In this document: positions 55,379 through 63,710 of the stretch, in pieces
Position numbering within the stretch: position 1 is the first letter of the stretch
How the letters are laid out: every line of letters starts with the position of its first letter
Assembly: GCF_003173595.1 (NCBI RefSeq)
Contig: NZ_QGNZ01000002.1
Coordinates: 806,001 to 870,000, forward strand
Reading direction: 5' to 3'
Length of the DNA: 64,000 bases
Source of the DNA: Pedobacter yonginensis
Lineage (GTDB): Bacteria; Bacteroidota; Bacteroidia; Sphingobacteriales; Sphingobacteriaceae
The notes under the pieces: generated by a model
Seen by the model: only the letters and a program-made list of their open reading frames with translations
The model's database searches: none
What the model was told of the DNA's origin: nothing
Made by a program: the position numbers and the translations under genes

Positions 55379-55934
55379 CTGACAAATTAGTCAAGATTTT
55401 TAATCAGCCACATTACGCTCATAGTGATAGTTATTTGGAAGAATAAAAACTTAAATATTCATTAGGACTTAGGGAGTAAAAAAGGGAATGTAATTTGATT
55501 AGATCTGGACTTTTTTGAACAGAAGTGACTCAATTTAAACATGCTCTGAGGATGATTTTTTTATCGTCGGGACCACTTCCTTAGATTCAAACCAGAACAT
55601 TGTTGCGCAAATCGTTGATTTTAAGGCTTTGTTTTGGTTTTTATAACACATTAAGACTCGTTTTCAATCATTCTGAATGGTAAATTTTAGTGAGTCGAAA
55701 ACTGATGATTTTTGTAAAATACTGTAGGTCAGTGGATTGACTGAAACGTCAAAACCGGAATTATTCTGAAATGCTCGGGTGCTGGATTATTTTTTAAGAT
55801 ACTGCTTTACAGCCCGTCCGACTGACGAACATCTTGATGACTTCACTAGTGCAATTTTCATCGCGAAAGTAGAGCGAATCTATAATGAAATCCTTTTTAA
55901 AAAAACCGAATTAGGGATATGAGGAATTATAGTA
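55379..55934. other. intergenic region with right island end
   Basis: A 556-base gap without genes. It contains the duplicated tRNA end at 55564-55577, which marks the right boundary of the island. Beyond it no gene, integrase remnant or clear repeat is seen up to the HEPN-like gene. Confidence 0.5.
55564..55577 (+). repeat. right attachment site (attR), copy of tRNA-Arg 3' end
   Basis: TCGTCGGGACCACT repeats bases 49699-49712 exactly and in the same orientation, while the flanks differ (TTTTTTTA before, TCCTTAG after). A partial tRNA end in isolation is the mark left by site-specific integration. Confidence 0.75.
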
Positions 55935-56813
55935 TTAGCAACTCGCCTCCATTTCTGCATGCTTTACATTTTGCAATTTAAACTCTGCTATTTTGTGCAT
56001 GCAAAGCGTTTCCGTGAGTTCGAAGAATGCATAAGCCTTTGATAGGAGTTTATTTGCATCGGCAGCATTCACCTTAAAGTTCCGATTGAATTTGGCCTGG
56101 GCAGAACTTCTCAATAAAATATCAAGTAGCTGGAAATCTTCATTTGTACTACTAAACAGCTTAGCAGGTTCTTCAGAGAAGCAGCAACATAAATCGAGCT
56201 GCTGAGCTAAATGTTGGAGACCATACGGATAGCCAAGATGAACCCGAATTAACGTTAGGCTACATTGTTTAATCACTTGGTGAATCAAACAAACGGAAAG
56301 TGCATAATGGTGGTTCTTGTGGCAATCTGCTGCTGCAACTAGAAAACCCTTTGCCAATAAAATCCGACTTTCGAAATGCTTTTTTGCCTCTATATAGTTT
56401 TGGCTTGGGTTAAAAGGAATTTTAGCTTCTGGCAACAAAATCTCGCTACCATTGTACAGTAACTCCCCTTCATTAAATATAGTGATGAAACACCGGTTTT
56501 GCTTTTCAATACAAGCTTTAATGGTTTCGATGCCATGTGTAAGTATGGTAATTTTGCCGTGTTTAAAGTGTGCACGGCCAAAGTTTTGTGCTTCGTGGGC
56601 AATTATGGTTGAGCTTTCCAACACCATTAGCAGAAAGTAATGTGTCTTATACTGGTTTTGGCCAACGGCAAAGCAACCCGTACGAATATTGGATTTTGTA
56701 ATGGTGCAAAATGAATAAATTTTTAAAGGTCTAAATTTTATTGCTAGTAACTCGATAAATATATTTAGCTCAGAAACAATAGCTTGTGTGTGGTTTAAGT
56801 TCGATAAGCGCAT
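55935..56813 (-). CDS. HEPN-like domain protein with degenerate nucleotidyltransferase-like N-terminus
   Basis: A 292-residue protein. The N-terminal 120 residues (KIYSFCTITKSN, YKTHYFLLMVLE) resemble a minimal nucleotidyltransferase fold that has lost its catalytic acidic residues. The C-terminal half, from AKKHFESRILLAKGFLVAA to about residue 265, has the helical pattern of HEPN domains (YALSVCLIHQVIKQCSLTLI, then YPYGLQHLAQQL), though without the RNase motif. Proteins of this layout occur in Sphingobacteriaceae accessory regions with unknown function. An XRE-type regulator is divergent. It could be a toxin-antitoxin derived protein; this is inference. Confidence 0.5.
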   Translation of the reverse strand: MRLSNLNHTQAIVSELNIFIELLAIKFRPLKIYSFCTITKSNIRTGCFAVGQNQYKTHYFLLMVLESSTIIAHEAQNFGRAHFKHGKITILTHGIETIKACIEKQNRCFITIFNEGELLYNGSEILLPEAKIPFNPSQNYIEAKKHFESRILLAKGFLVAAADCHKNHHYALSVCLIHQVIKQCSLTLIRVHLGYPYGLQHLAQQLDLCCCFSEEPAKLFSSTNEDFQLLDILLRSSAQAKFNRNFKVNAADANKLLSKAYAFFELTETLCMHKIAEFKLQNVKHAEMEASC

Positions 56814-56932
56814 TAATTTTCAATTTTGTTCAAATGTCGAAATCAGCATTGCTGTAGCGAACCATAACAGCTTGTTTAATACAATAAGCTGGTTGTTTTT
56901 TACCAAAGGGAAATTTTAGATATATTTGGAAT

Positions 56933-57349
56933 ATGGAAACTTCAGATAAAAACACTCGCACGCACTTAGGACGTAAAATTTCTAGGATTAGAGAATTGCG
57001 AGGAATGAAACAAGAAGTGCTTGCAATAGAATTGGGTATTAGCCAGCAAGCCGTTAGTAAGATTGAGCAAAGCGAAGATATTGAGGATTCTACTCTGGAA
57101 AAAATTGCGAACATACTTGGTGTTACCGCTGAGGGAATAAAAAGTTTCAATGAAGAGACTATTTTAAATATAATTTCCAATACGTTCACTAGTAACGATA
57201 GCTCAACAATTAATGCGATAAATGTGCAGCCTAATTTTAATCCGATAGATAAAGTCGTCGAATTATTTGAAGAAAACAAAAAATTGTATGAAAGACTATT
57301 AGCAAGTGGAAGGGAAAAGGTTGAGATTTTAAGAAAAGGGTATAACTAA
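56933..57349 (+). CDS. XRE-type HTH regulator with C-terminal coiled coil
   Basis: A 138-residue protein. The N-terminal HTH (GRKISRIRELRGMKQEVLAIELGISQQAVSKIEQS) covers about residues 12-65, followed by a linker and a coiled coil (DKVVELFEENKKLYERLLAS). Such proteins act as dimeric repressors or as antitoxin-like regulators. It is divergent from the HEPN-like gene, 119 bases away, and convergent with the HNH gene. A TATATTTG box (56921-56928) stands only four bases before the ATG, so a leaderless message or chance is possible. Confidence 0.85.
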   Translation: METSDKNTRTHLGRKISRIRELRGMKQEVLAIELGISQQAVSKIEQSEDIEDSTLEKIANILGVTAEGIKSFNEETILNIISNTFTSNDSSTINAINVQPNFNPIDKVVELFEENKKLYERLLASGREKVEILRKGYN

Positions 57350-57386
57350 AAAATTTACTTTGTTATCTAAGGTTTCAGTTAGAAGC

Positions 57387-58346
57387 TTAGCTTTTGAAAA
57401 CATGTTCCCTATGCCACTCAAGCGCATCCCTATCTGGAAAATGTATCTGTTTGTTCGGCAATAAAATCCTTCTTCCTGATAGTCCTTTCAAAGCATAAGC
57501 ATGAGCTTCCTGTTCAATCACATGATCTGAAACGAGAATAGTGAAGTCGGTAGATATACTGACAAGTCCCCGATCAAATGCTCTGTGGAGATTTGGACAT
57601 AAGGCAATTCCATTGGTTACCTTATCATCATGGGTTTGACTAAACGGTACAATGTGACAGGCATCAATAAAACTATGGCCAAAGGTACTGCTCAGCTGCA
57701 TGCCTGTAAAACTGCATTGGTTGCCATATATTTTTGGCACCAGTTTTTTGAATAATCCGTTTCGAACAAATACATCTTCTTCGGTATTAATAATGATGCG
57801 TTTGTACTTGGCTTCGGGTTCGTTCAATACAAACTCTTCCTGATCATGCAAGTAACCTTCGCCATGTATTTTAGCCTCAATAAAAAGGGATTTATTTGAT
57901 GCAAAATAGCGTTCGAGCAATAATGTTTTGAATACTTCTCTGATGCTTACATCCGTTAACAGCATAAATAAATGTGGGTCGAGATGGCCAAAAGCGCAAG
58001 TTTGACTGAGCTTTAACACAGACTTGATGGGAGCATTTATTTGCATCCCCAAGTATGGTTGCAAAACCCAGAACGGTTTACCTTCAACTTTATCAGTTTG
58101 CAAATGGTAAAAAGGCTGTGTAAAATCAGCCTGATGCAAAGTAGTTACAAGAAGTAACCAATTTTCTTTAAACGTAGCGACTAAATCGGCATTTACCTCA
58201 AATTGATTGTTGGGGACTAAACCTTTTTCAATAAGTTCGATCAGGCTGAGCAGTAAAATAGGTTTGTGTGGCGCTGGGCCATACTGAGTTACCCCCTGTT
58301 TAAGGCAATTAAAGGCAGTTAAATATTTTTGGATGGATGTGGTCAA
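57387..58346 (-). CDS. HNH endonuclease, type IV restriction-like
   Basis: A 319-residue protein. The N-terminal half (HKPILLLSLIELIEKG, then LHQADFTQPFYHL and a VLQPYL region) has the look of the helical N-terminal domain of ScoMcrA-type enzymes. The C-terminal HNH nuclease shows CHIVPF with His231, NGIALCPNLHRAFDRG with Asn245 and His254. Such enzymes cut DNA carrying modified bases or phosphorothioate. The only plausible start is TTG at 58346 (MTTSIQKYLTAF). It is unlinked to a methyltransferase, which fits modification-dependent restriction. Confidence 0.85.
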   Translation of the reverse strand: MTTSIQKYLTAFNCLKQGVTQYGPAPHKPILLLSLIELIEKGLVPNNQFEVNADLVATFKENWLLLVTTLHQADFTQPFYHLQTDKVEGKPFWVLQPYLGMQINAPIKSVLKLSQTCAFGHLDPHLFMLLTDVSIREVFKTLLLERYFASNKSLFIEAKIHGEGYLHDQEEFVLNEPEAKYKRIIINTEEDVFVRNGLFKKLVPKIYGNQCSFTGMQLSSTFGHSFIDACHIVPFSQTHDDKVTNGIALCPNLHRAFDRGLVSISTDFTILVSDHVIEQEAHAYALKGLSGRRILLPNKQIHFPDRDALEWHREHVFKS

Positions 58347-59083
58347 GAAAGTTAAGAATTTTTTTAAGCTAGTGAAATGATGGCGTTTTGAATATTATTA
58401 GGCTAATCCATTTTAAGACATAATCAAAATTACTTCGAATTCATCTCCATGCACAACCTGAAACAATAAATTTCTACAAGGAGGATCCTCTAATTTATTG
58501 ATTTTCTTTATTTCAAACGAATTATTTTAAATTGGACGGAAATAGCGAGTTCAAAGTAAGTCATTTAAAAATTATTTAGCATGAATTACGCACTTCAACA
58601 TATAATAACCAGTTCGCTATTATCCACCATAAAATGCCATAAGCTACTTCAACCCCCTCCTCGCTGTTATAATCCCATTGTTAATTTCTCGTACGTTAAG
58701 ACTTCGTGCATCCTATTCGTTGGGACTTTAGGTTTTTGTGCATATACACCTCCCAGCGAGTTCAGATTTATCAAAAGGATAAAGCAAATGGTCGCGAAGC
58801 TGAAGGTTTATATTATTCCTTTTAAAGCTTAAAGCAACATGCCCATTTTTGAAATGTAAATCGTTTTACTACCAAACGTTTAATGCAAAAGCTTTATTAC
58901 CTATAAAATTAGGTGAGCTTGGCTTCATGATTCGTTCTATGAGCAGTTTTTGGTCGAGAAAATACGGGCGTTGGTCTAGAAGGTTATCCTTCTGGTATAA
59001 TACGGCAATTTTGCTTGCAACGTTTTGGGCTTCACCACGTCTTATTACCAAAAAACAATAAAGAAACTTAAAAACATAAAACC
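58347..59083. other. 737-base intergenic region without recognised genes
   Basis: Two short frames (58581-58832 and 58849-59061) run through it, but neither has a signal peptide, domain or codon pattern I trust. The sequence is AT-rich with no repeats. It probably contains the promoter of the DUF2807 gene and may include decayed sequence at the end of the accessory patch. Confidence 0.4.
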
Positions 59084-59689
59084 ATGAAAACATTAGCCAA
59101 AACATTATTCGCAACAGCATTAACAGCAGTATTATTTGCTTCATCAGCCGCCACAACTTTCGCAGCAGAGCCAGCACCATTAGTAAAAACAACTTCCATT
59201 AAAAATGTAAATCGCATTTGGGTAAGTGGTAACGTAAAGGTTGTGCTTACACAGGGTAACGAGCAAAGCATCAGCGGTTCTGATAATTTTGATCCCAACT
59301 TAACTTCGGTAATCAGCAAAGGGAATAGCCTGTACATCAACTCAATGGAAAACCAACAGGTAACCTTAAACATCACCTTGAAAGATTTAGAACGTATCGA
59401 AGCTTATGGTCAATCGGTGGTGGTTACCAACAACAACTTCGATATAAAATACCTTCAACTTTTCTTATACCAAAGTGCTACCGCAAAAATTAAAGCTACT
59501 ACAGGCAGTTTATACACTGTAGTTAAAGATGATGCTGTGTTAAAGTTAAACGGAACTTCGTTAAACAGCACCTTAGTGGCTACCAATATGAAGAACATCA
59601 AAACCACAAACTTTGCAAGCGCACGTTCAGAAGCCTACCAAACGGAGGCCTTGGCGAGTGATAAAATTGCCCTTCGCCTATCAAAATAA
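59084..59689 (+). CDS. DUF2807 (GIN domain) secreted protein
   Basis: A 201-residue exported protein (signal peptide to about residue 28, TTFAAE). The mature part, IKNVNRIWVSGNVKVVLTQGNEQSISGS onward, is the repetitive beta-helical DUF2807 head domain, in which alternating strands build a solenoid; the SGNVKVVLTQG motif is diagnostic. Such proteins are surface or periplasmic with unclear function, sometimes called putative adhesins. It is a single gene ending at a terminator (59712). Confidence 0.9.
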   Translation: MKTLAKTLFATALTAVLFASSAATTFAAEPAPLVKTTSIKNVNRIWVSGNVKVVLTQGNEQSISGSDNFDPNLTSVISKGNSLYINSMENQQVTLNITLKDLERIEAYGQSVVVTNNNFDIKYLQLFLYQSATAKIKATTGSLYTVVKDDAVLKLNGTSLNSTLVATNMKNIKTTNFASARSEAYQTEALASDKIALRLSK

Positions 59690-59711
59690 AAAATACCCTA
59701 TCGAAAAACGT

Positions 59712-59740
59712 ACAGCTGCCTCAAAAGGGCGGCTGTTTTT
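59712..59740 (+). terminator. intrinsic terminator after DUF2807 gene
   Basis: ACAGCTGCC pairs with GGCGGCTGT (one wobble) around a 7-base loop, then a T run. It lies 22 bases after the stop codon. Confidence 0.85.
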
Positions 59741-59785
59741 GTTTAAGAAAAGCCAGAAACGGTAGGTGTGCATCAACATCCTTGT

Positions 59786-59817
59786 TTTGCATACAGAATT
59801 AGTGGCTTTGCATACAG
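59786..59817. promoter_or_regulatory. direct repeat TTTGCATACAG x2, candidate AraC-type operator
   Basis: TTTGCATACAG occurs at 59786-59796 and 59807-59817, exactly 21 bases apart from start to start, i.e. two helical turns. AraC-family regulators bind such direct repeats, and one is encoded downstream (60936). A third TTTGCAT occurs just ahead of that gene at about 60907. The near-consensus -7 box CAATTTTG (59837-59844) lies downstream of the repeat. Confidence 0.55.
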
Positions 59818-59865
59818 CTGGGGGTTTGAGCTTTTGCAATTTTGTATCATCAAAAAAGCAAAACT

Positions 59866-60870
59866 ATGGACATTAAAAAGATAAAACTAGGCACTCAAGG
59901 ATTGGAAGTTGCCGAGATGGGTTTAGGCTGTATGGGCATGACGGGATTTGAAGATGCACACATGTATGGCCCAGCCGATGAACAAGAAGCCATCGCAACC
60001 ATACATCGATCTTTAGAATTGGGTGGCAATTTTTTAGATACGGCCGATTTATATGGCCCTTTTAAAAATGAACAGCTTATTGCGAAAGCCATTGCAGGCA
60101 AGCGCAATCAATACACCATCGCCACCAAATTTGGTTGGGAAATTAACGATGAGAATAAAGTAACCTGGGCAATAAAAGCTACAAAAGCATACGTGAAGAA
60201 ATCGGTAGAGCGATCGCTCAAAAACCTAAATACCGATTACATCGATCTGTATTATTTACATCGCTTGGACAGAAATACACCGATTGAAGAAACAGTAGGT
60301 GCTATGGCCGAATTGGTGAAAGAGGGAAAAATTGGCTACATCGGTTTGTCAGAAGTTTCATCTGAAACTGTCCGGAGCGCACATGCCGTTCATCCCGTTA
60401 CGGCAGTACAAAGCGAATATTCTTTGTTTGAAAGAACGGTAGAAGAACGTGGAGTATTGGAAACCCTAAAAAGTTTGGGCATCGGCTTTGTTGCCTATTC
60501 CCCATTGGGTCGTGGGTTTTTGTCTGGAGCAATTAAAAGTATAGATGATTTGCCCGAAAATGATTTCCGCAGGGCCATCCCACGTTTTCAAGAGGAGCAT
60601 TTCCACAAAAACATTAAATTAGTGGAGGCGATTAACAACTTGGCTGATGAGAAAAACATCACTCCTGCGCAACTTGCACTGGCTTGGGTGATGAGTAAGG
60701 GCATTTTACCCATCCCCGGAACAAAAAGAAGAAAATACCTTGAACAAAATCTGGTGGCAGCTAACATTCAATTAAGTGATGCTGATTTGCTTAGGCTGGA
60801 AAGCATCGTGCCATTGGGTACTGACACCGGTAAACCTTATGATGAGTTTAGCATGGGGCTAATCGATTAA
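59866..60870 (+). CDS. aldo/keto reductase
   Basis: A 334-residue NADPH-dependent oxidoreductase with a TIM barrel. The catalytic tetrad is visible: Asp58 in FLDTADLYG, Tyr63, Lys88 in ATKFG and His132 in YYLHRLD. The YGP, LGRGFLSG and AWVMSKGILPIPGTKR segments are typical of the AKR12/AKR13-like group. It reduces aldehydes or ketones of unknown identity. The ATG at 59866 (MDIKKIKLGTQ) is chosen over an upstream TTG at 59842. Candidate AraC sites precede it, and the AraC gene follows after a terminator. Confidence 0.93.
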   Translation: MDIKKIKLGTQGLEVAEMGLGCMGMTGFEDAHMYGPADEQEAIATIHRSLELGGNFLDTADLYGPFKNEQLIAKAIAGKRNQYTIATKFGWEINDENKVTWAIKATKAYVKKSVERSLKNLNTDYIDLYYLHRLDRNTPIEETVGAMAELVKEGKIGYIGLSEVSSETVRSAHAVHPVTAVQSEYSLFERTVEERGVLETLKSLGIGFVAYSPLGRGFLSGAIKSIDDLPENDFRRAIPRFQEEHFHKNIKLVEAINNLADEKNITPAQLALAWVMSKGILPIPGTKRRKYLEQNLVAANIQLSDADLLRLESIVPLGTDTGKPYDEFSMGLID

Positions 60871-60876
60871 CTTAAA

Positions 60877-60908
60877 GAGGCTGCATTTTTACACAGCAGC
60901 CTCATTTT
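60877..60908 (+). terminator. intrinsic terminator after aldo/keto reductase gene
   Basis: GAGGCTGC (60877-60884) pairs perfectly with GCAGCCTC (60896-60903), followed by ATTTTG. It separates the reductase from the AraC gene. Confidence 0.75.
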
Positions 60909-60935
60909 GCATCCTTTTATACTTAATTTAGTAAA

Positions 60936-61832
60936 ATGAACACCATAAAATCCATCTCTCAGTTTCATCGTTTGCTTTCTCTCCCCGAACCCTTACACCC
61001 CTTGGTGAGTGTAATCAATCTTTCAGACTGTGTTTTTTTAGAAGATGAGATTTGGAAGGGCTTTGTAAACCGCTTTTATTGCGTTGCTTTGAAGAGAGAA
61101 GCAACTGGTAAAATTAGATATGGCCAACAGCATTATGATTACGATAAAGGTGTACTGAGTTTTACTGCACCCAACCAAGTACAGTATTTGGATTTAAAAA
61201 ATATAGAATGCGGATCTGGTGATTTACTGATTTTTCACCCTGATTTTTTATTGAAGCACCCCCTTGCCACAAACATTAATAATTACGGTTTTTTCTCTTA
61301 TGCGGTAAATGAGGCGCTACATTTATCGGCAGAGGAAGAAGAAAATTTGATTGCGATATTGAAGAAGATTAGCAAAGAATGTTTGCATATTGATCGGCAT
61401 ACGCAAGAAATTATTCTCTCGCAGATAGAGCTTCTGCTTAATTATTCCAACCGCTTTTACGAGCGGCAATTTATTACCCGCAAAAATAACAACCACCAAT
61501 TGCTGGCGAAGTTTGAACAGCTTTTACACCAATATTTTGATGCCAATAGCACGGCAGAACAGGGCTTACTTACGGTACAACACATCGCCGGACTGATGAA
61601 TCTTTCGCCAAATTACCTGAGCGATTTGCTCCGAGTGCATACCGGACAAAATACCCAACAGCACATTCATGAAAAGTTGATTGATAAGGCTAAAGAGAAA
61701 CTGGCAACGAGTGATTTATCCATTAGTGAAATTGCCTATGCCTTGGGTTTTGAACACGCCCAATCCTTCAGCGCACTCTTTAAAAAGAAAACCAACCTAT
61801 CGCCTTTAGAATTTCGACAATCTTTTAATTAA
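60936..61832 (+). CDS. AraC family transcriptional regulator
   Basis: A 298-residue regulator. The N-terminal 180 residues are a ligand-sensing region with a cupin-like stretch (YDKGVLSFTAPNQVQYL). The C-terminal double HTH shows VQHIAGLMNLSPNYLSDLLR for the first and SISEIAYALGFEHAQSFSALFKKKTNLSPLEFR for the second, the standard AraC signature. Its likely target is the neighbouring aldo/keto reductase, whose promoter carries a 21-bp-spaced direct repeat. Both genes may answer to a toxic aldehyde or similar signal, an inference. Confidence 0.92.
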   Translation: MNTIKSISQFHRLLSLPEPLHPLVSVINLSDCVFLEDEIWKGFVNRFYCVALKREATGKIRYGQQHYDYDKGVLSFTAPNQVQYLDLKNIECGSGDLLIFHPDFLLKHPLATNINNYGFFSYAVNEALHLSAEEEENLIAILKKISKECLHIDRHTQEIILSQIELLLNYSNRFYERQFITRKNNNHQLLAKFEQLLHQYFDANSTAEQGLLTVQHIAGLMNLSPNYLSDLLRVHTGQNTQQHIHEKLIDKAKEKLATSDLSISEIAYALGFEHAQSFSALFKKKTNLSPLEFRQSFN

Positions 61833-61918
61833 GCATGATAAAGATTGAAGCAAAAGTACAATGCTTTGATTTGAAGTAAATCATCCACACTTTATAGGCT
61901 TAAAAAGCAGTTTTTGTG

Positions 61919-62530
61919 TTAATTGCCAACTTGAACGTGTTGCAATATTGCGGTAACGGATGTTGAGGTGAGGGTAACGGTATGTGGTAAGTGAAGTGGA
62001 ATTTGCATAAAATCTCCTGGGCCCATCTGTTGAGAAGTTGCACCAATGGTGCAGATGCACGTTCCTTTCAAAATCAGAAAACTTTCTTCTACATCCTCAT
62101 GTACTTCCTCATCAATATCGGTTTCAGAAATTACTAAAACTTGCATTACGCCATCTTCATTTCGGAGTAGTTTTTCAAATCTTTTGGTTGGTTTATCCTT
62201 TGGCAAATCACCAGCAACTCGCGTCAACCATGCCTCAGCGCTTGAAAATGGGCTAATTAATGGAAGCTCGCCTACATTCATTTGCTGTTCTGTTTGAAGG
62301 CTGGCAAAAACCTTTTCCATCTTCATCTCAAACGCAGCACTTGGTTTTATGGCATTTTTTAAGGCATCCTCTTCAAAAAAAGTTTCTAGTGCATTTATTT
62401 CGGCAGTAATTTCAGCATCATACATCGAGCGCATTTTTTCAACCGTGGCTATCCCTTCCTGATCGAGATTGCCCAATAGGTAGAGTTCAAGTAAGCCACT
62501 TTCTAAAAATCCTGCTAAATCCATTTTCAT
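61919..62530 (-). CDS. cupin-domain anti-sigma factor-like protein (ChrR-like layout)
   Basis: A 203-residue protein. The N-terminal 100 residues are helical (LLELYLLGNLDQEGIATVEKM), in the manner of anti-sigma domains, but the zinc HxxxCxxC motif of ChrR is absent. The C-terminal cupin barrel (DEEVHEDVEESFLILKGTCICTIG, then QMGPGDFMQIPLHLPHTV) has the metal-binding histidines expected of a sensor. It is encoded one base after the sigma-factor gene, so it probably holds that factor and releases it on a signal. Confidence 0.8.
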   Translation of the reverse strand: MKMDLAGFLESGLLELYLLGNLDQEGIATVEKMRSMYDAEITAEINALETFFEEDALKNAIKPSAAFEMKMEKVFASLQTEQQMNVGELPLISPFSSAEAWLTRVAGDLPKDKPTKRFEKLLRNEDGVMQVLVISETDIDEEVHEDVEESFLILKGTCICTIGATSQQMGPGDFMQIPLHLPHTVTLTSTSVTAILQHVQVGN

Positions 62531-62531
62531 A

Positions 62532-62936
62532 TTATCCTCTCAAATGATGTCTTAACTTGCCAATTACCTCTACCAAACTGATTCCCAATAACCCAGCGGC
62601 CTCTTTCGGACTAAATCCTTCGCACAGGATGAGTTGTACCGGACAACGCTCCTCTATGCTTTTCTTGATCGAAAAATCCAATAAATACTCTCTTGATATT
62701 TTTCTTGAAATGCGCAACAACCAAATGGATAATTTACCTTGTACCGCTCCGGTGGTTTTTACTTCCATCTCTGCCTGTTCAAAAACTCGCTTCATAAGTT
62801 CCAATGCCATGGATTTGTCTTTGCAGAAAGAGCTAAAACAGCCATATACCTGACAAGAATAACGATCGTAAAGCGCCGACTGAAAACCTTCGTTTTTTGC
62901 GTGCATGAGCTTCTTAAGATCTTCTTCACCAATCAT
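62532..62936 (-). CDS. ECF-like sigma factor
   Basis: A 134-residue sigma-70 family protein. Region 2 covers residues 11-80 (AKNEGFQSALYDRYSCQVYGC, then KLSIWLLRISRKISREYL), and a short region 4-like helix-turn-helix (EGFSPKEAAGLLGISLVEVIGKLRHHL) ends it. It is shorter than a typical ECF factor. The ATG at 62936 is chosen; an in-frame TTG at 62972 lies ahead of a -7-like box, which argues against it. The cupin protein follows one base later as the probable anti-sigma partner. Target genes are unknown. Confidence 0.8.
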   Translation of the reverse strand: MIGEEDLKKLMHAKNEGFQSALYDRYSCQVYGCFSSFCKDKSMALELMKRVFEQAEMEVKTTGAVQGKLSIWLLRISRKISREYLLDFSIKKSIEERCPVQLILCEGFSPKEAAGLLGISLVEVIGKLRHHLRG

Positions 62937-63127
62937 TTTAAAGAGGTATTTAGGGATTTTTAAAGATAACAAAATCTTGATAAAAAGTATATATTCGAAC
63001 CCTTTTCAGCTATTTATTGCTTCTCGAAATTTGGGTAGAACACAAGTTCTGTTAAAATGTATCGTTATATAGCTTTAAGTATAACCGCTTTTTAATGTAA
63101 AAGCACCCATTTCATAAAACCTAAAAC

Positions 63128-63661
63128 ATGAATTTTTCAAGAAATTTCTTTTTTACTACGCTTATTGGATTATCTACTTTAACACTTTATTCTTGCAAAA
63201 CCAAGAAATTTGCAGCCAAACCAGAGCCTGCTCCAATTTCTCGGCCTACACCGCCAATCGAAGAAAAAAAGCCTCAGCCAGCGCCCGAAAAAGTAGTTGA
63301 AACACCAGCCCCTGTTGAGAAACCAAATTTTAATTTAGATAATATTCAATTTGAGTTTAACTCTTTTGTACTGAAAACTTCTTCGTTTCCAATTTTAGAT
63401 AAAGCGGTAGCTGAAATGAAAAAAGCACCCGACACCAAATTTGTGCTCAATGGGCATTCATCTGCCGAAGGCACGCCGGAGCATAACTTGTCTTTATCTA
63501 TCGATCGAGCAAATGCCGTTAAATCGTACTTCGTAAATGCGGGTTTAAATGCCTCTATCTTTACCATTGTGGGTCATGGAGAAAAGGAGCCCATTAGCAG
63601 TAATGCAACCGAAGAAGGTAGAATGTTAAATAGAAGAACAGAAATTAAAGTTCAAAATTAA
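63128..63661 (+). CDS. OmpA-family peptidoglycan-binding lipoprotein
   Basis: A 177-residue lipoprotein (Cys23, TLYSC). A Pro-, Glu- and Lys-rich spacer (about residues 30-70) spans the periplasm. Then comes the OmpA C-terminal domain: IQFEFNSFVLKTSSFPILDKA, VLNGHSSAEGTPEHNLSLSIDRANAVKSYF and the LNRRTEIKV end, with the Asp/Arg positions that bind diaminopimelate. It links the outer membrane to peptidoglycan, like Pal. It is not next to tolB, so a Pal-specific role is not claimed. Confidence 0.92.
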   Translation: MNFSRNFFFTTLIGLSTLTLYSCKTKKFAAKPEPAPISRPTPPIEEKKPQPAPEKVVETPAPVEKPNFNLDNIQFEFNSFVLKTSSFPILDKAVAEMKKAPDTKFVLNGHSSAEGTPEHNLSLSIDRANAVKSYFVNAGLNASIFTIVGHGEKEPISSNATEEGRMLNRRTEIKVQN

Positions 63662-63680
63662 TTTTGTGTTTACATCAACC

Positions 63681-63710
63681 AAGCACCTCTGCAATAAAAT
63701 AGGGGTGCTT
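63681..63710. terminator. bidirectional intrinsic terminator between OmpA and HTH genes
   Basis: AAGCACCTC pairs with GGGGTGCTT (one wobble) across a 12-base loop, with T or A runs outside. It ends both the OmpA-family gene and, on the minus strand, the small HTH gene, whose stop it overlaps. Confidence 0.65.

Larger units (their letters stand above)
49699..55577. mobile_element. tRNA-Arg-integrated island carrying a putative defence module
   Basis: About 5.9 kb bounded by 14-bp direct repeats equal to the tRNA-Arg 3' end. It contains five genes: a zinc-ribbon protein (50064), a caspase-like protease (50973), a 95-residue protein (51753), a DNA N6-methyltransferase (52317) and its 232-residue partner (54680). 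The genes look more AT-rich than their neighbours. No integrase, transposase or excisionase is visible inside, so the element may be mobilised in trans or be a relic. Confidence 0.7.

Noticed and set aside
58581..59061. Two short frames (83 and 70 codons) ahead of the DUF2807 gene
   Set aside because: No signal peptide, domain or plausible codon pattern; treated as intergenic.
63128..63661. Pal of the Tol-Pal system
   Set aside because: It has the OmpA domain, but no tol genes are adjacent, so only the family call is made.
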